NCBI GenBank assembly: GCA_903904685.1
Contig: CAIVDS010000113.1
Coordinates: forward strand, 1-48,360
Reading direction: 5' to 3'
Source: an uncultured Verrucomicrobiota bacterium
GTDB taxonomy: Bacteria; Verrucomicrobiota; Verrucomicrobiia; Opitutales; Opitutaceae
Length of the DNA stretch: 48,360 bases
The notes under the pieces were generated by a model. That model was not told the origin of the DNA, ran no database searches, and saw only the letters and a list, made by a program, of their open reading frames with translations. The position numbers were made by a program, and so were the translations under genes. Shown here in pieces: positions 15,664 through 25,655 of the stretch. The first letter of the stretch is position 1, and the number at the start of each line of letters is the position of its first letter.

Positions 15664-15900
15664 CCATGAGCAACAGTCCCTGCATCCTTCCGATTCGCGC
15701 GCTGGCGTCCAACTCTGTTCGCCTTGGGCGCTGCCGGTGTTTTAAGGATGGCCCGGTTTCGTGCGGCGATAATGTCGTCGCGCGTCACTTCGCGCTCGCT
15801 GATGCCAGTCGTCCTGCGTGGCTCGATGCGCCGCTTTTTTCACGTCATCAACCGCAACCCGCCGTTGTGCGCCATGCTGCTTGATGCCGCCATCGCTTCC

Positions 15901-16821
15901 ATGACGCCCGGTCACCAACCCGTTATGCTGCGTGAAGTGATCGACCTGCTCTCGCCGCGTGCGGGTGGTCGTTATCTTGACGCCACGTTCGGCGGCGGCG
16001 GGCATACTCGCGCGATTCTTGAGGCCGCCCCTGACATCAACGTGGTCGCCCTTGACCGCGATCCGGCGGCCCAGCCGCGTGCCGAGATCCTTCGCATGGA
16101 ATTTGAGGGCCGATTCGCGCTTATCGACCGCGATTTCGGCCGGCTTGGTGAACTGCCTGTGGATAAATTCGACGGCATCCTTTTCGATTTCGGCGTATCG
16201 TCTTTCCAACTCGATGACGCCGAGCGGGGTTTCTCTTTCCGCAACGATGCCCCGGCCGACATGCGCATGGATCCCCGCGCAGGAGTTCCCGCCTCTCTTT
16301 GGCTCGAAACCGCCACCGAGGAAATGCTGGTTCGGGCCGTGCGCGACTACGGCGAAGAAAAAAACTGGCGTCATGTCGTGTGCGCGATCATCGCCGCACG
16401 TGGCACAGGGAAACTCGCCCGAACGGCATCGCTCGCCGCGTTCATTTCCGGGGCGATTCCTCCGCGCGACCGATTTACGTCGAAAATCCATCCCGCCACC
16501 CGCGCATTTCAAGGAATCCGCATCGCGGTGAACGACGAGCTGGGAGCCATCGAGCGTGCGCTGCCCGCCGCCTTCGCCCGGCTCAATGTCGGCGGCGTGC
16601 TCGCCGTCATCAGCTTCCATTCGCTGGAGGATCGAATTGCCAAGCAGTTCTTCCGCCGGCTCTGCGGACAGTCCGAAGGGCTCGACGATCATCGGCCTCA
16701 GGATCTCCGCGAAAAATTTGCCGAACCGCTCACCCGCCGGCCGGTCACCCCGGACGATGATGAGATCGCCGTCAATCCCCGCAGCCGTTCTTCGAAGCTG
16801 CGCGCCATCCGAAAACTTTAA
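15901..16821 (+). CDS. rsmH: 16S rRNA (cytosine-1402-N4)-methyltransferase RsmH
   Basis: A product of 306 residues from the ATG at 15901, beginning [20 protein letters not shown] as RsmH proteins do. The S-adenosylmethionine site is [16 protein letters not shown] and [33 protein letters not shown] and the C-terminal [16 protein letters not shown] are strong signatures, and it ends [11 protein letters not shown]. An in-frame ATG at 15874 would add nine residues, and more upstream starts exist in an open but unconserved stretch. It methylates N4 of C1402 in the ribosomal P site. The 237 bp between mraZ and this start hold no recognisable gene. Confidence 0.94.
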   Translation: MTPGHQPVMLREVIDLLSPRAGGRYLDATFGGGGHTRAILEAAPDINVVALDRDPAAQPRAEILRMEFEGRFALIDRDFGRLGELPVDKFDGILFDFGVSSFQLDDAERGFSFRNDAPADMRMDPRAGVPASLWLETATEEMLVRAVRDYGEEKNWRHVVCAIIAARGTGKLARTASLAAFISGAIPPRDRFTSKIHPATRAFQGIRIAVNDELGAIERALPAAFARLNVGGVLAVISFHSLEDRIAKQFFRRLCGQSEGLDDHRPQDLREKFAEPLTRRPVTPDDDEIAVNPRSRSSKLRAIRKL

Positions 16822-16855
16822 AACGCCAATAACGTATTTCCCTGCCACGCCCGCC

Positions 16856-17257
16856 ATGAACAAGACCTCGACCAACGCCTTTGTGAACCAGCTCCTCGTG
16901 TATACGTTGGTGATGATCTGCTTCAGCGGATCCATCGGATTGGGCACGGTTTGGCTGCGTCACCAGATTTCGGTTACGGCCAATAACACCAAGCAGCTTG
17001 AGCAGCGCATCGCCGAGACTGAGCGGCACATGGCCGAGGTGAACACGCAGATCACCGAAGAACAGTCGATCGACGTGCTGGCCCGTCGCAATACCGAGTG
17101 GCGGCTGGGCCTCGTGTTGCCGAAGGAACCGCAGGTGGTGCGCGTCAGTGACTCGGTGGAACAGCGACTCACCGCACGCAACAACGCAGAGATCTTTGCT
17201 GCCGCGTCCAACGTCGTCATCCCGGTGCGCTTTCGTCTCGTTAACAATTATCACTGA
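16856..17257 (+). CDS. ftsL: FtsL-like division protein
   Basis: The protein has 133 residues: a short cytoplasmic N-terminus, one transmembrane helix (about residues 13-34, LLVYTLVMICFSGSIGLGTV) and a periplasmic coiled-coil region (NNTKQLEQRIAETERHMAEV). It sits between rsmH and ftsI. This size, topology and position define FtsL even though sequence conservation is low in the family. FtsL helps assemble FtsQ-FtsB-FtsL and activates FtsWI at the septum. It ends five bases before ftsI begins. The assignment rests on context and architecture. Confidence 0.75.
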   Translation: MNKTSTNAFVNQLLVYTLVMICFSGSIGLGTVWLRHQISVTANNTKQLEQRIAETERHMAEVNTQITEEQSIDVLARRNTEWRLGLVLPKEPQVVRVSDSVEQRLTARNNAEIFAAASNVVIPVRFRLVNNYH

Positions 17258-17262
17258 TCCTG

Positions 17263-19071
17263 ATGTCCAAGGGTTTTGCATCCAATTATCGCATCGTGCT
17301 GCTGAGCGTCGTCGTGCTCGCCAGCTTCGGGTGTGTCGGATTGCGCTTGCTCGATCTCCATGTAATAGACCGAGAGAAACTGGTTGGCTTTGTGGATAGG
17401 GCGCGCCGCCAAATTATCGTAGAGACTGCCAGGCGTGGTGATATTCTTGATGCGCGGGGAGACACGCTCGCTACCTCTCGCTCGCTCATCGTGCTCGGCG
17501 TCGATCCACAGGCATTGCGCAAGGAGGACGCGTCCAAATGGCCGCAACTCGCCAAGCTTTTGAACATGCCGGCATCGGACTTGGAACGTGTGTTCAATGA
17601 AAAGGCGCGTCCTGCGGAACCTGATGACAACAGCGAAGAAGACCGGCAGATTCGCTGGGCCAAGCTGAGTGAATCTGTCGAGGAATCCACCTACGATCAG
17701 ATCACCAAGCTCGACATCAAGGGCGTCTACGGCAACCGCACGTTCCGTCGCGCTTACCCGCACAACACGATGGCGGCCCATCTCATCGGCTACGTGAACA
17801 AGGAAGGGCAGGCGGCCGCTGGGGTTGAGAATTTTGCTGATTTTTATCTGCGCGGACAAGATGGGTGGTGCGAGTCGGAAAAGGACGGATTGCGTCGTGA
17901 GCTCGCCCAGTTTCGCAGCCGCGAGGTCGATGCGACTTCTGGTTACAGCGTGGTGCTTTCCATTGATTCGGCAGTCCAGCATATCGTGGAGCAGGAGATC
18001 GACGAAATTGTTAAAAAATTCAATCCGGCGAAGGTTTCGATCATCGTTAGTGAACCCAATAGCGGCTTCATCTTGGCGCTGGCCAACTATCCGACCTACA
18101 ATCTCAACGAATATAATACGCTTTCAAAAGATGAGATGGGCAGCATGCGGAATCTGGCTATCACCGACATTCTTGATCCCGGATCGACCTTCAAAATTGT
18201 TTCCGCATCGGGTGCGTTGAACGAGGGGCTTGTCACTCCGGCCACGCGATTCGACTGCACACTCGAGTCGATGGAATACAAAGGAAAGCCGCGCCGATTC
18301 ATGCGCGACGACCATAAGTTTGACCATCTGCTGCCTGTTTCCGAGATCATCAGTCATTCGAGCAATGTCGGCGCCGCCCAACTCGGCATGCTGCTAGGAG
18401 AGGATCGGATTTACAGCTATGCGCGGGCGTTTGGCTTCGGCGAGAAAAGCGGCTTTCCTTTTGGCGGTGAAGTCTCCGGCTTCTTAAACACGCCCGACAA
18501 GTGGAGCGGGGTGGATATCACGCGCATCCCGGCCGGCTATAGTATTTCGGCAACGCCCATGCAGATTCATTATGCCATGGCGACCATTGCCAGTGGTGGC
18601 TTGTTGATGCGTCCTCAGATCATTCGTCAGGTGCGTGATGAGTCGGGCGAAGTTGTTTATAATTTCACCGGTTCCGTGCGGCGTCATGTGATTACGACAC
18701 GTACCGCCGAGCAGATGGCCCGCATGTTGCAAGGAGTCGCCTCGCCGGAGGGCACCGCGCCTATGGCGGCGATTGCCAACTTCGAGGTCGCTGGCAAAAC
18801 TGGCACAGCCCAGAAGCTCATAAACGGGCGTTATTCGGAGCATAATCACGTGGGCTCTTTTGTAGGTTTTTTCCCCGCGAGCCGTCCGCGTGTGGTTATC
18901 TCGGTGATCGTGGACGATGCCAAGGTTCCTAACGGTCGTGTCGCCTACGGCGCGACTGTGGCCGCTCCCAGTTTCAAACGGATTGGTGAGCAGCTGATCC
19001 AGTATCTCGACATCAAGCCCGCGATTGAACCGGGTCGCAATTTGTTGGTCATGGATGGAGGCCGGAAATGA
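17263..19071 (+). CDS. ftsI: Septal peptidoglycan transpeptidase FtsI (PBP3)
   Basis: This 602-residue class B penicillin-binding protein has an N-terminal membrane anchor (IVLLSVVVLASFGCVGLRLL), a dimerisation/pedestal domain and a transpeptidase domain. The active-site triads are STFK (Ser308), SSN (366-368) and KTG (512-514, VAGKTGTAQK). It cross-links septal peptidoglycan in the periplasm with FtsW. No C-terminal PASTA domain is present. The gene is downstream of ftsL and ends overlapping, by four bases, an ATG at 19068 that is in frame with murE but probably not its true start. Confidence 0.95.
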   Translation: MSKGFASNYRIVLLSVVVLASFGCVGLRLLDLHVIDREKLVGFVDRARRQIIVETARRGDILDARGDTLATSRSLIVLGVDPQALRKEDASKWPQLAKLLNMPASDLERVFNEKARPAEPDDNSEEDRQIRWAKLSESVEESTYDQITKLDIKGVYGNRTFRRAYPHNTMAAHLIGYVNKEGQAAAGVENFADFYLRGQDGWCESEKDGLRRELAQFRSREVDATSGYSVVLSIDSAVQHIVEQEIDEIVKKFNPAKVSIIVSEPNSGFILALANYPTYNLNEYNTLSKDEMGSMRNLAITDILDPGSTFKIVSASGALNEGLVTPATRFDCTLESMEYKGKPRRFMRDDHKFDHLLPVSEIISHSSNVGAAQLGMLLGEDRIYSYARAFGFGEKSGFPFGGEVSGFLNTPDKWSGVDITRIPAGYSISATPMQIHYAMATIASGGLLMRPQIIRQVRDESGEVVYNFTGSVRRHVITTRTAEQMARMLQGVASPEGTAPMAAIANFEVAGKTGTAQKLINGRYSEHNHVGSFVGFFPASRPRVVISVIVDDAKVPNGRVAYGATVAAPSFKRIGEQLIQYLDIKPAIEPGRNLLVMDGGRK

Positions 19072-19172
19072 TCGGCTATATTACTCAAAACCATGCGCTC
19101 ATCCACGCCTTCCAACCCCATGCCACGGAGCGCACCCGTCGTCTTGATCCCGTCAGCCAGCGCATTTTTTTA

Positions 19173-20666
19173 ATGGCCCTAAAACTTTCCGACTTCTTAA
19201 GCGAAAACGAGGCGATTGCCGTGAAGGGTTCGCTCGACCGCCCCATCTCGGGTATCGTGATGGACAGTCGCCGCGTCGTGCCGGGCGCCCTGTTCTTCGC
19301 CTTGCCGGGCCTGAGGACCGATGGAACTTCCTTTATTGATGAAGCGGTGAATCGCGGCGCCGTCGCTGTGGTTACTCAGAAGATGCCGACACACGCCTCG
19401 GCTAAGGTGACGTTCATCCAGGTGGCTGATGCTCGCGCCACACTTGCTCGGCTGGCCCAGCGGTATTACAAATTCCCCGACCGCGACATGCAGGTCGTCG
19501 GTGTCACCGGCACCAACGGCAAGACCACGGTTGCTCATCTGGTAAAACATTTTCTCAACGGCGACCAACGCGTCGGTCTGCTGGGCACCATCAATTACGA
19601 TCTCGGAGTGCGCACCGTGCCGTCATTCAAGACTACGCCCGAATCACTCGATATTTACGGCATGCTCGCACAGATGCGAGATGCCGGCTGTCGGCAGGCG
19701 GTCATGGAGGTCAGTTCGCACGGGATCGACCAACAGCGAGTGCTCGGGCTGCAGTTTGGCGCGGCCATCTTCACCAATCTCACTCGCGATCATCTCGATT
19801 ATCACAAGTCGATGGAGGCCTACTTCAGCGTGAAGACGCGGCTTTTCACCGGTCATACCGGCGCGGAACCGAAGGTCGCGGTCATCAACGCCGATGATCC
19901 GCATGGCGTTCAATTGGTCGCCAAGGTGAGCGCCGAAGTCTCATCTGTCCGTGTCGTCACGTATGGAGAATCTTCTGTCGCACAGATTCGCGCCGAGCAG
20001 GTTTCACTCAACTTTAAGAACACGACCTTCAAACTTGTCTGGCCCCGGGGGGAAATGACAGTCGATTCGCCGCTGATCGGCCGTTACAACGTGAGCAATT
20101 TGCTGGCGGCTATCGCCACCGCCTGGGGGCTGGGTCGTGATCCACAGGTTTTCCTCGCAAAGCTTCGTACGTTCAAAGGCGTGCCGGGCCGCATGGAACG
20201 GATCGAAGAGGGACAATCGTTCAATGTGTTGGTTGATTATGCTCACACCGACGACGCCCTCAGCAACGCCCTCGGCATGCTCCGAGCCATCACGCCGAAC
20301 CGACTGCTCGTCGTTTTCGGCTGCGGTGGCAATCGCGATCGCACCAAGCGTCCGCTGATGGTCAAAGCGGTGCAGGAGTATGCCGATTTCGCTTTTGCGA
20401 CGGCCGATAATCCGCGCAACGAGGCGCTCGCTCAGATTTTTGGAGACATGCAGGCCGGCGTCACGGATCCCATGAAAATCACTTGGATCGAGGATCGTCG
20501 TCGCGCCATCAGTCTGGCGCTCGACATGGCCAAGCCCGGCGACTGTCTGCTCATCGCCGGCAAGGGGCATGAGACATACCAGGAGTTTGCGGATACTGTG
20601 AGTCCGTTCGACGACCGTCAGGTCGTTCGTGAACTGATCGGCATAAAACAAATCCAGAAGGCGTGA
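19173..20666 (+). CDS. murE: UDP-MurNAc-tripeptide synthetase MurE (meso-diaminopimelate type)
   Basis: From the ATG at 19173 the product has 497 residues, the normal family size. The ATP loop is GTNGKTT (113-119), and the C-terminal DNPR motif (412-415, TADNPRNEAL) is the known determinant for adding meso-diaminopimelate rather than lysine. It therefore predicts Gram-negative-type peptidoglycan. An ATG at 19068 overlapping the ftsI stop would add 35 residues that do not resemble the family, so 19173 is favoured; this leaves a 101-bp gap in an otherwise tight cluster. A weak point is the absence of a strong ribosome-binding site before 19173 (a T-rich run precedes it). Confidence 0.94.
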   Translation: MALKLSDFLSENEAIAVKGSLDRPISGIVMDSRRVVPGALFFALPGLRTDGTSFIDEAVNRGAVAVVTQKMPTHASAKVTFIQVADARATLARLAQRYYKFPDRDMQVVGVTGTNGKTTVAHLVKHFLNGDQRVGLLGTINYDLGVRTVPSFKTTPESLDIYGMLAQMRDAGCRQAVMEVSSHGIDQQRVLGLQFGAAIFTNLTRDHLDYHKSMEAYFSVKTRLFTGHTGAEPKVAVINADDPHGVQLVAKVSAEVSSVRVVTYGESSVAQIRAEQVSLNFKNTTFKLVWPRGEMTVDSPLIGRYNVSNLLAAIATAWGLGRDPQVFLAKLRTFKGVPGRMERIEEGQSFNVLVDYAHTDDALSNALGMLRAITPNRLLVVFGCGGNRDRTKRPLMVKAVQEYADFAFATADNPRNEALAQIFGDMQAGVTDPMKITWIEDRRRAISLALDMAKPGDCLLIAGKGHETYQEFADTVSPFDDRQVVRELIGIKQIQKA

Positions 20667-20672
20667 TTCAAC

Positions 20673-22100
20673 GTGCCCAACTTTGCCCCAGAAAATCTCG
20701 CTGCCTGGACGTCCGGTAAATGGACGGCCATTCCGTCGTCCCCACTCACCGGGTTTACGATAGACACGCGTCAGTTGAGCGCAGGGCAAATTTTTGTGGC
20801 GATAAAGACGCCCAAACGCGACGGGCATGATTTTTTGACAGCGGCACGGCAGGCGGGAGCAAGCGCCGCGATCGTGGGCCATGCGAATCCTGCGCTGTCG
20901 CTGCCGCAGCTCGTGGTGGCTGATCCCCTAGTGGCATTTCAATCCATCGCCCGCGAATACCGTCGCACCTTTCGTGGACCGGTTGTGGGTATTTCCGGCA
21001 GCGCCGGCAAGACATCGACCAAGAACCTGCTCGCGCTTCTTCTCGGAGGCTCGTCGTTCGAAACTTCAGCCAAGGACAGTAGGGTGCCGGGGGTGCTGGC
21101 GACCGAGGGTAACCTCAATAATCATCTTGGCGTGCCACTCACGCTCACGCGACTGGACTCGACGCGCCATGCGTTTGCCGTGATCGAGGCGGGCATCAGC
21201 GAACCGGGGGAGATGGTTTCGCTGGCTGCGATGATCGAACCGGATATCGCGATCAACACGTTGGTGGCCCCGGCTCATGTCGAAGCCCTCGGTTCCGTGG
21301 AAGGAGTCGCACGCGAGAAGGCGGTATTGACCGCCTCGGTCCGCGCGAGTGGCATCGCGATTTTTCCCGGGCAAAATTTGGATTTCTCCGCTTTTCGTGA
21401 ATTGAACGTGCGCACCTTGGTGGTTGAGCCGGCCGAAGTATTGCGGCCGAGCGCGCCGCCCAAGGACCGGGTTTATTTCACGGTCACCCATCGGGGGGAT
21501 CAGACGGCGGTTGCCTTGGCTTACGGGCTGCCGCCTCCGTTGGCGTTTACGTTTCGCCGGGTGTCGGCCGGCATGGCGCAAAACGCGGTGCTCGCGATCT
21601 GCGCGGCGCTCTGGCTCGGCATAAAGCCCGAGGTTGTGCAGGCGCGTCTGGCCGGCTGGCAGCCCGCCGCGCTGCGCGGTGAACTGCGCCGTGAGGATGG
21701 ACGACTGCTCTATCTGGATTGTTACAACGCCAACCCTGCCGCGATGGGCGATGCTCTCGATGCTTTTTATGCCGTGGCACCCGAATCGGAGCCGCGTTTG
21801 CTGGTCATTGGGTGCATGGGGGAACTTGGACCGGAGTCCCCGATGTATCATCGGGCGCTGGGTCGTTCGATTCATCTGCGTAAGGGCGATTATCTGGTCA
21901 TTATCGGAGACGATGCCGAGTCGGTGCGGCAGGGGGCGGTTGAAAACGGGATCGCTCATTCCCAAGTCGATGTGGTCACTGCGCTGGAGCCGATCGCGGC
22001 GCGACTCACCGCCTTTCGAGGTTCGGTTTTTATCAAGGGAAGTCGACGCTACCAGTTGGAGAAAATTTTAACGGGGGAGGCGGCGCTCGCGGCGCATTGA
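20673..22100 (+). CDS. murF: UDP-MurNAc-tripeptide--D-Ala-D-Ala ligase MurF
   Basis: The 475-residue Mur ligase starts at a GTG six bases after murE. It has FTIDTRQLSAGQIFVAIK at the N-terminus, the ATP loop GISGSAGKTSTKN (about 106-118) and downstream EGNLNNHLGVPLTL and EAGISEPGEM, all MurF landmarks. The C-terminal domain has LDCYNANPAAM, the motif that contacts the D-Ala-D-Ala substrate. The ATP loop has Ser where Thr is more usual (KTST instead of KTTT), a conservative change. It adds D-Ala-D-Ala to complete the UDP-MurNAc pentapeptide in the cytoplasm. Confidence 0.94.
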   Translation: MPNFAPENLAAWTSGKWTAIPSSPLTGFTIDTRQLSAGQIFVAIKTPKRDGHDFLTAARQAGASAAIVGHANPALSLPQLVVADPLVAFQSIAREYRRTFRGPVVGISGSAGKTSTKNLLALLLGGSSFETSAKDSRVPGVLATEGNLNNHLGVPLTLTRLDSTRHAFAVIEAGISEPGEMVSLAAMIEPDIAINTLVAPAHVEALGSVEGVAREKAVLTASVRASGIAIFPGQNLDFSAFRELNVRTLVVEPAEVLRPSAPPKDRVYFTVTHRGDQTAVALAYGLPPPLAFTFRRVSAGMAQNAVLAICAALWLGIKPEVVQARLAGWQPAALRGELRREDGRLLYLDCYNANPAAMGDALDAFYAVAPESEPRLLVIGCMGELGPESPMYHRALGRSIHLRKGDYLVIIGDDAESVRQGAVENGIAHSQVDVVTALEPIAARLTAFRGSVFIKGSRRYQLEKILTGEAALAAH

Positions 22101-22106
22101 GTTCCC

Positions 22107-23228
22107 ATGCTGAGCTACCTCTCAAACTACGAGGATGTCTGGGGCCCGCTGCGTTTATTGCGTTTCATCACGCTGCGCACTCTGATGGCGGCGGGCACAG
22201 CTGCGGTCATCGGCTTCATCATCGGACCCTGGCTCATTCACAAATTACGCCAGCTAAAGTTCGGCCAGCACTACGACGATGACCGCACCGGTGATCTCGC
22301 CCAGAAGTTCGACAAGAAAAACACGCCGACGATGGGAGGGCTGCTGATATTCTTTTCCGTGTTTATCAGCACCGTCCTCTGGGCTGCACCTAATATATGG
22401 GTGGTGGTCGCGCTCTTCGTTTACACGGCACTCACCGCTGTCGGCTTCCGTGACGACTATCTCAAGGTCGTGAAGAAGAACCGTGATGGCATTTCGTCGC
22501 GTGAGAAAATGATGTGGCAGACGATCATCACGGTGGCGGCTTTGACCGCGCTTGTCCTGCATCCGCTCAGCGCGCATAAAATACGCGAACTGTGGGTGCC
22601 GTTTCTAAAATACCCAATATTCCAGTTTTCGGGCGTCGTCGGCCTACTCGCGCTCTTCGTGTTGGTTTTCTTCTGGGTCGTGGGCTTCAGCAACGCGATC
22701 AACCTCGCCGATGGCCTCGATGGTCTCGCCATCGGTTGCACCATCACGGTCGCTTTGGTTTACGGCATCATGGCATATGCCTCCGGCAACTCGAAGATAG
22801 CCGACTATCTTCTGATCAGTTTCGTTCCTGGAACGGGTGAATTGACAGTGATCTGCGGAGCGCTGGTGGGCGCGGGTCTGGCGTTCTTGTGGTATAATTC
22901 CTATCCCGCCGAGTTGTTCATGGGTGACACCGGTTCGCTCGCGATCGGTGGACTGATCGGGATTATCGCCTTCATGGTGCAGCAACCGTTAACCCTCGTG
23001 ATCGTGGGTGGCGTTTTCGTTGTGGAGGCGGTTTCGGTGATCATTCAAGTGGGGTATTTCAAAGCCACGAGAATACGCTACGGTGAAGGCCAGCGCTTTT
23101 TCCGCATGGCACCGATTCACCATCATTTCCAGAAACTTGGTTGGCCTGAGACGAAGGTCGTTCTGCGTTTCTGGATCATTTCCCTGATGTGCGCCCTTGT
23201 CGGTCTGGGCACGCTCAAACTCCGCTGA
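22107..23228 (+). CDS. mraY: Phospho-MurNAc-pentapeptide transferase MraY
   Basis: The 373-residue polytopic membrane enzyme has about ten transmembrane helices. Signatures present are DKKNTPTMGGLLIF, DDYLKVVKKNRDGISSREKM, NLADGLDGLA and MGDTGSLAIGG, which contain the catalytic Asp residues. The terminal HHHFQKLGWPETKVVLRFWI is also diagnostic. It transfers phospho-MurNAc-pentapeptide to undecaprenyl phosphate, making lipid I at the inner membrane. The stop codon overlaps the murD start by one base. Confidence 0.96.
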   Translation: MLSYLSNYEDVWGPLRLLRFITLRTLMAAGTAAVIGFIIGPWLIHKLRQLKFGQHYDDDRTGDLAQKFDKKNTPTMGGLLIFFSVFISTVLWAAPNIWVVVALFVYTALTAVGFRDDYLKVVKKNRDGISSREKMMWQTIITVAALTALVLHPLSAHKIRELWVPFLKYPIFQFSGVVGLLALFVLVFFWVVGFSNAINLADGLDGLAIGCTITVALVYGIMAYASGNSKIADYLLISFVPGTGELTVICGALVGAGLAFLWYNSYPAELFMGDTGSLAIGGLIGIIAFMVQQPLTLVIVGGVFVVEAVSVIIQVGYFKATRIRYGEGQRFFRMAPIHHHFQKLGWPETKVVLRFWIISLMCALVGLGTLKLR

Positions 23229-24520
23229 TGCCACTCATCATTCCAGAGTTTATCCAACCGCTCCTCGAGCATCCCGTCGCCATTTTAGGCGGCGGCGTGA
23301 GCGGGCAGGCGGTGAGTGCGCTGGTGACGCGAATCGGCGGGACGGGTGTGCTCTTTGATGAAAAAGGACGGGGTGATGCGGCCACAGAGTTTCGTGGCGC
23401 GACCGTTCAGACTCACCGTCTTGTGATTTATTCACCGGGCTTCATGCCCACGCATCCATGGATTGCGGCGGCGCGCGCCTCCGGGGCTGTTTGTCTGGCG
23501 GAACTCGATTTTGCCTCGCTCTTTTGGCGCGGTTCATTGGTCGCGATTACCGGCACAAACGGGAAGACGACGCTCACGGAGTTTCTTGCGCATGCGTTGC
23601 GTTCCGTCGGCCGCGACGCCTATGCGACGGGAAACATCGGCTACTCGTTTGCACGGTTGATGGTTGAGCGAGAAGGCGGCTCGCCGGACTCCATCGCGGT
23701 TTGTGAAGTGAGTTCGTTCCAGGCGGAAACGCTGCGCCATTTTCGGGCGGACGCGGCATTGTGGACTAATTTTTCGGAAGATCATCTGGAACGGCATGGC
23801 ACGATGGAGAATTACTTTACCGCGAAGTGGCGGTTGTTCGAGCGCACGGTGGGCGGCCAGGTGTTTGCCGGGACGAGCGTGCAACATTTTGCCCAGATTT
23901 TCGGGCAGACTTTGCCATCGGAGTCGTTGGTCGCGAGCGAGAATCAAGCAGCCGATGTGTTATTGCGGGGCACTGTATTTGCGCATTATCCGCAGCGGGA
24001 AAACTATCTGCTGGCTGCAGCATGGTGGCGGAGTTTTGGATTGGGCGAGGATGCGCTCTATGCCGCCGCCCGGTCGTTTTGTCTTGGTTCGCACAGGCTG
24101 GCACGTGTGACGGAAGTTGCCGGAGTGACATATTGGAATGATTCAAAGGCCACCAATTTTCATGCCGTCGAGGCGGCGATTTCAGGTTTTCCATCACCAG
24201 TCATTTTGATTGCCGGTGGAAAATCAAAAGGCGGCGACATCGCCGCTTTTGTGCGGCGCATCACTCCGTATGTGAAACATGTGCTGGTGATCGGCGAAAC
24301 ACGCAGCGTGCTGGCCATGTTTTTAGGCGCCGGCCGCGTGCCGCATACGGTCTGCGGAGGACTGGCTGAGGCGGTGGGCCGTGCCGCCGAAATCGCCTCG
24401 AGCGGCGATAACATTCTGCTCAGTCCCGGGTTCGCGAGTTTTGACCAGTTCCAGAGCTACGAAGATCGAGGCGCGCAGTTCATAACGCTCGTGAATAACT
24501 TAGGCGTAACCACATTTTAA
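23228..24520 (+). CDS. murD: UDP-MurNAc-L-alanine--D-glutamate ligase MurD
   Basis: From the ATG at 23228, sharing one base with the mraY stop (TGATG), the protein is 430 residues. It shows VAILGGGVSGQAVSAL at the N-terminal nucleotide-sugar domain, the ATP loop ITGTNGKTTLTEF and the family motifs NIGYSF, CEVSSFQ, NFSEDHLERHG, YWNDSKATN and ILIAGGKSKGGD. It adds D-glutamate to UDP-MurNAc-L-Ala. Slightly short versus the family (about 440-450), but complete. It is followed by 37 bp and then a LysM lipoprotein gene, an unusual neighbour here. Confidence 0.94.
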   Translation: MPLIIPEFIQPLLEHPVAILGGGVSGQAVSALVTRIGGTGVLFDEKGRGDAATEFRGATVQTHRLVIYSPGFMPTHPWIAAARASGAVCLAELDFASLFWRGSLVAITGTNGKTTLTEFLAHALRSVGRDAYATGNIGYSFARLMVEREGGSPDSIAVCEVSSFQAETLRHFRADAALWTNFSEDHLERHGTMENYFTAKWRLFERTVGGQVFAGTSVQHFAQIFGQTLPSESLVASENQAADVLLRGTVFAHYPQRENYLLAAAWWRSFGLGEDALYAAARSFCLGSHRLARVTEVAGVTYWNDSKATNFHAVEAAISGFPSPVILIAGGKSKGGDIAAFVRRITPYVKHVLVIGETRSVLAMFLGAGRVPHTVCGGLAEAVGRAAEIASSGDNILLSPGFASFDQFQSYEDRGAQFITLVNNLGVTTF

Positions 24521-24557
24521 GATAGCTGACCTTCCTTTAAAAAAACAAAATCCTCCC

Positions 24558-25586
24558 ATGAAACTCATCAGAACATTCGGTATCGTCGTGGCCGCGCATA
24601 TCGCGGCCATCCTGTTTATCTTCGCAATTCCCGGCTGCAGTTCGACGGGTAAGCAGAAACCTGCCGCTGCCGATGCCGCCGATTCGCCTGTTGCCGCTCC
24701 GAGCGGAGACGCCGTTTCCCCTGGTTCCCCATTGGCCACCTCCGGCACGGATACTGGCCTTGCAGGAACGGTGCGTTTCAGCCCGACCCGGCCTGGCACT
24801 GCTGCCGCTGCGGCCATCGAAGTCAAACCGGTTGCCGATGTGCAGCCGGTTAGTACTTACACCGTGGCGAAAAACGATAGTCTTTGGTCGATCGCCAAAA
24901 AGCAGGGTGTGACCGTCAAAGCGCTGACTGCGGCCAACAACCTAAAGCCCGACGTCGTGCTGCGCCTCGGTCAAAAGCTCATTATTCCTGGAAAAGCCCC
25001 CGCTGCCGCTGTTGCGACGTCGGATGCAGCTGCCACTCTCACATACACGGTAAAAGCGGGCGATAATCTCGATGCGATCGCGAGGCGTGCTGGCACGACA
25101 AAGGCCGCGATCAAGTCGCTCAACAAACTGAAGTCGGATGTCGTGCGTGTCGGTCAAACGCTCACGCTCCCAGCCGGGGCCGCCCTCTCTGCAACGGCGG
25201 TTGCTCCCGAAGCGTCCCTTTCGTCTGCTACACACTCCGGCGCTTCTATGACTCATGTGATCCAGGCCGGCGACACACTCGGGAGCATCGCCCGCAAGTA
25301 TCAAGTGAAAGTAGGCGATCTTGCCACGGCCAACAACATTGCCGATCCCACCAAGATACGTGTCGGTCAGACGCTCAAAATTCCCGGCTGGCAGGCACCA
25401 GCCGGTGCCAAGTCGACTGCGACGGCGCCCGTCTTTAACTCCATGGCACCGGTCGCATCGCCGGTGGCGCCGGCAGCGGAATCGCCACTTTTCACCACAC
25501 CGTCTACCGATGCCTCGTCGCCGCTCGCCGCGCCTGTCGTTGCCCCGGTCATCAAAGTTCAGGAGGCAGCTCCTATGGGCAATTAA
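24558..25586 (+). CDS. Putative lipoprotein with three LysM domains inside the dcw cluster
   Basis: The 342-residue protein has a hydrophobic signal segment ending FAIPGC, so Cys27 may be lipidated. An Ala/Pro-rich linker follows, then three LysM peptidoglycan-binding domains starting near residues 101 (YTVAKNDSLWSIAKKQGV), 163 (YTVKAGDNLDAIARRAG) and 233 (HVIQAGDTLGSIARKYQV). Each ends with the usual LGQKLIIPG or VGQTLKIPG strand. The C-terminus is a low-complexity Ala/Pro/Val tail. No catalytic domain (peptidase M23, amidase) is visible. It probably binds septal or sidewall glycan in the periplasm. Placement between murD and ftsW suggests a cell-wall or division role. An oddity is the lipobox (AIPGC), which is weaker than the standard L-A-G-C type. 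Confidence 0.85.
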   Translation: MKLIRTFGIVVAAHIAAILFIFAIPGCSSTGKQKPAAADAADSPVAAPSGDAVSPGSPLATSGTDTGLAGTVRFSPTRPGTAAAAAIEVKPVADVQPVSTYTVAKNDSLWSIAKKQGVTVKALTAANNLKPDVVLRLGQKLIIPGKAPAAAVATSDAAATLTYTVKAGDNLDAIARRAGTTKAAIKSLNKLKSDVVRVGQTLTLPAGAALSATAVAPEASLSSATHSGASMTHVIQAGDTLGSIARKYQVKVGDLATANNIADPTKIRVGQTLKIPGWQAPAGAKSTATAPVFNSMAPVASPVAPAAESPLFTTPSTDASSPLAAPVVAPVIKVQEAAPMGN

Positions 25587-25655
25587 TCGCACGCAAGTTC
25601 TCACTTGTTGTCATAATAAACCGCTCAAAATCCTGCCTGATTCGAAGTCTTCCTG

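Noticed and set aside
19068-19172. Longer N-terminus for MurE from an ATG overlapping ftsI
   Set aside because: The 35 extra residues (MIGYITQNHALIHAF and on) do not look like the MurE N-terminus; the start at 19173 gives the family length.
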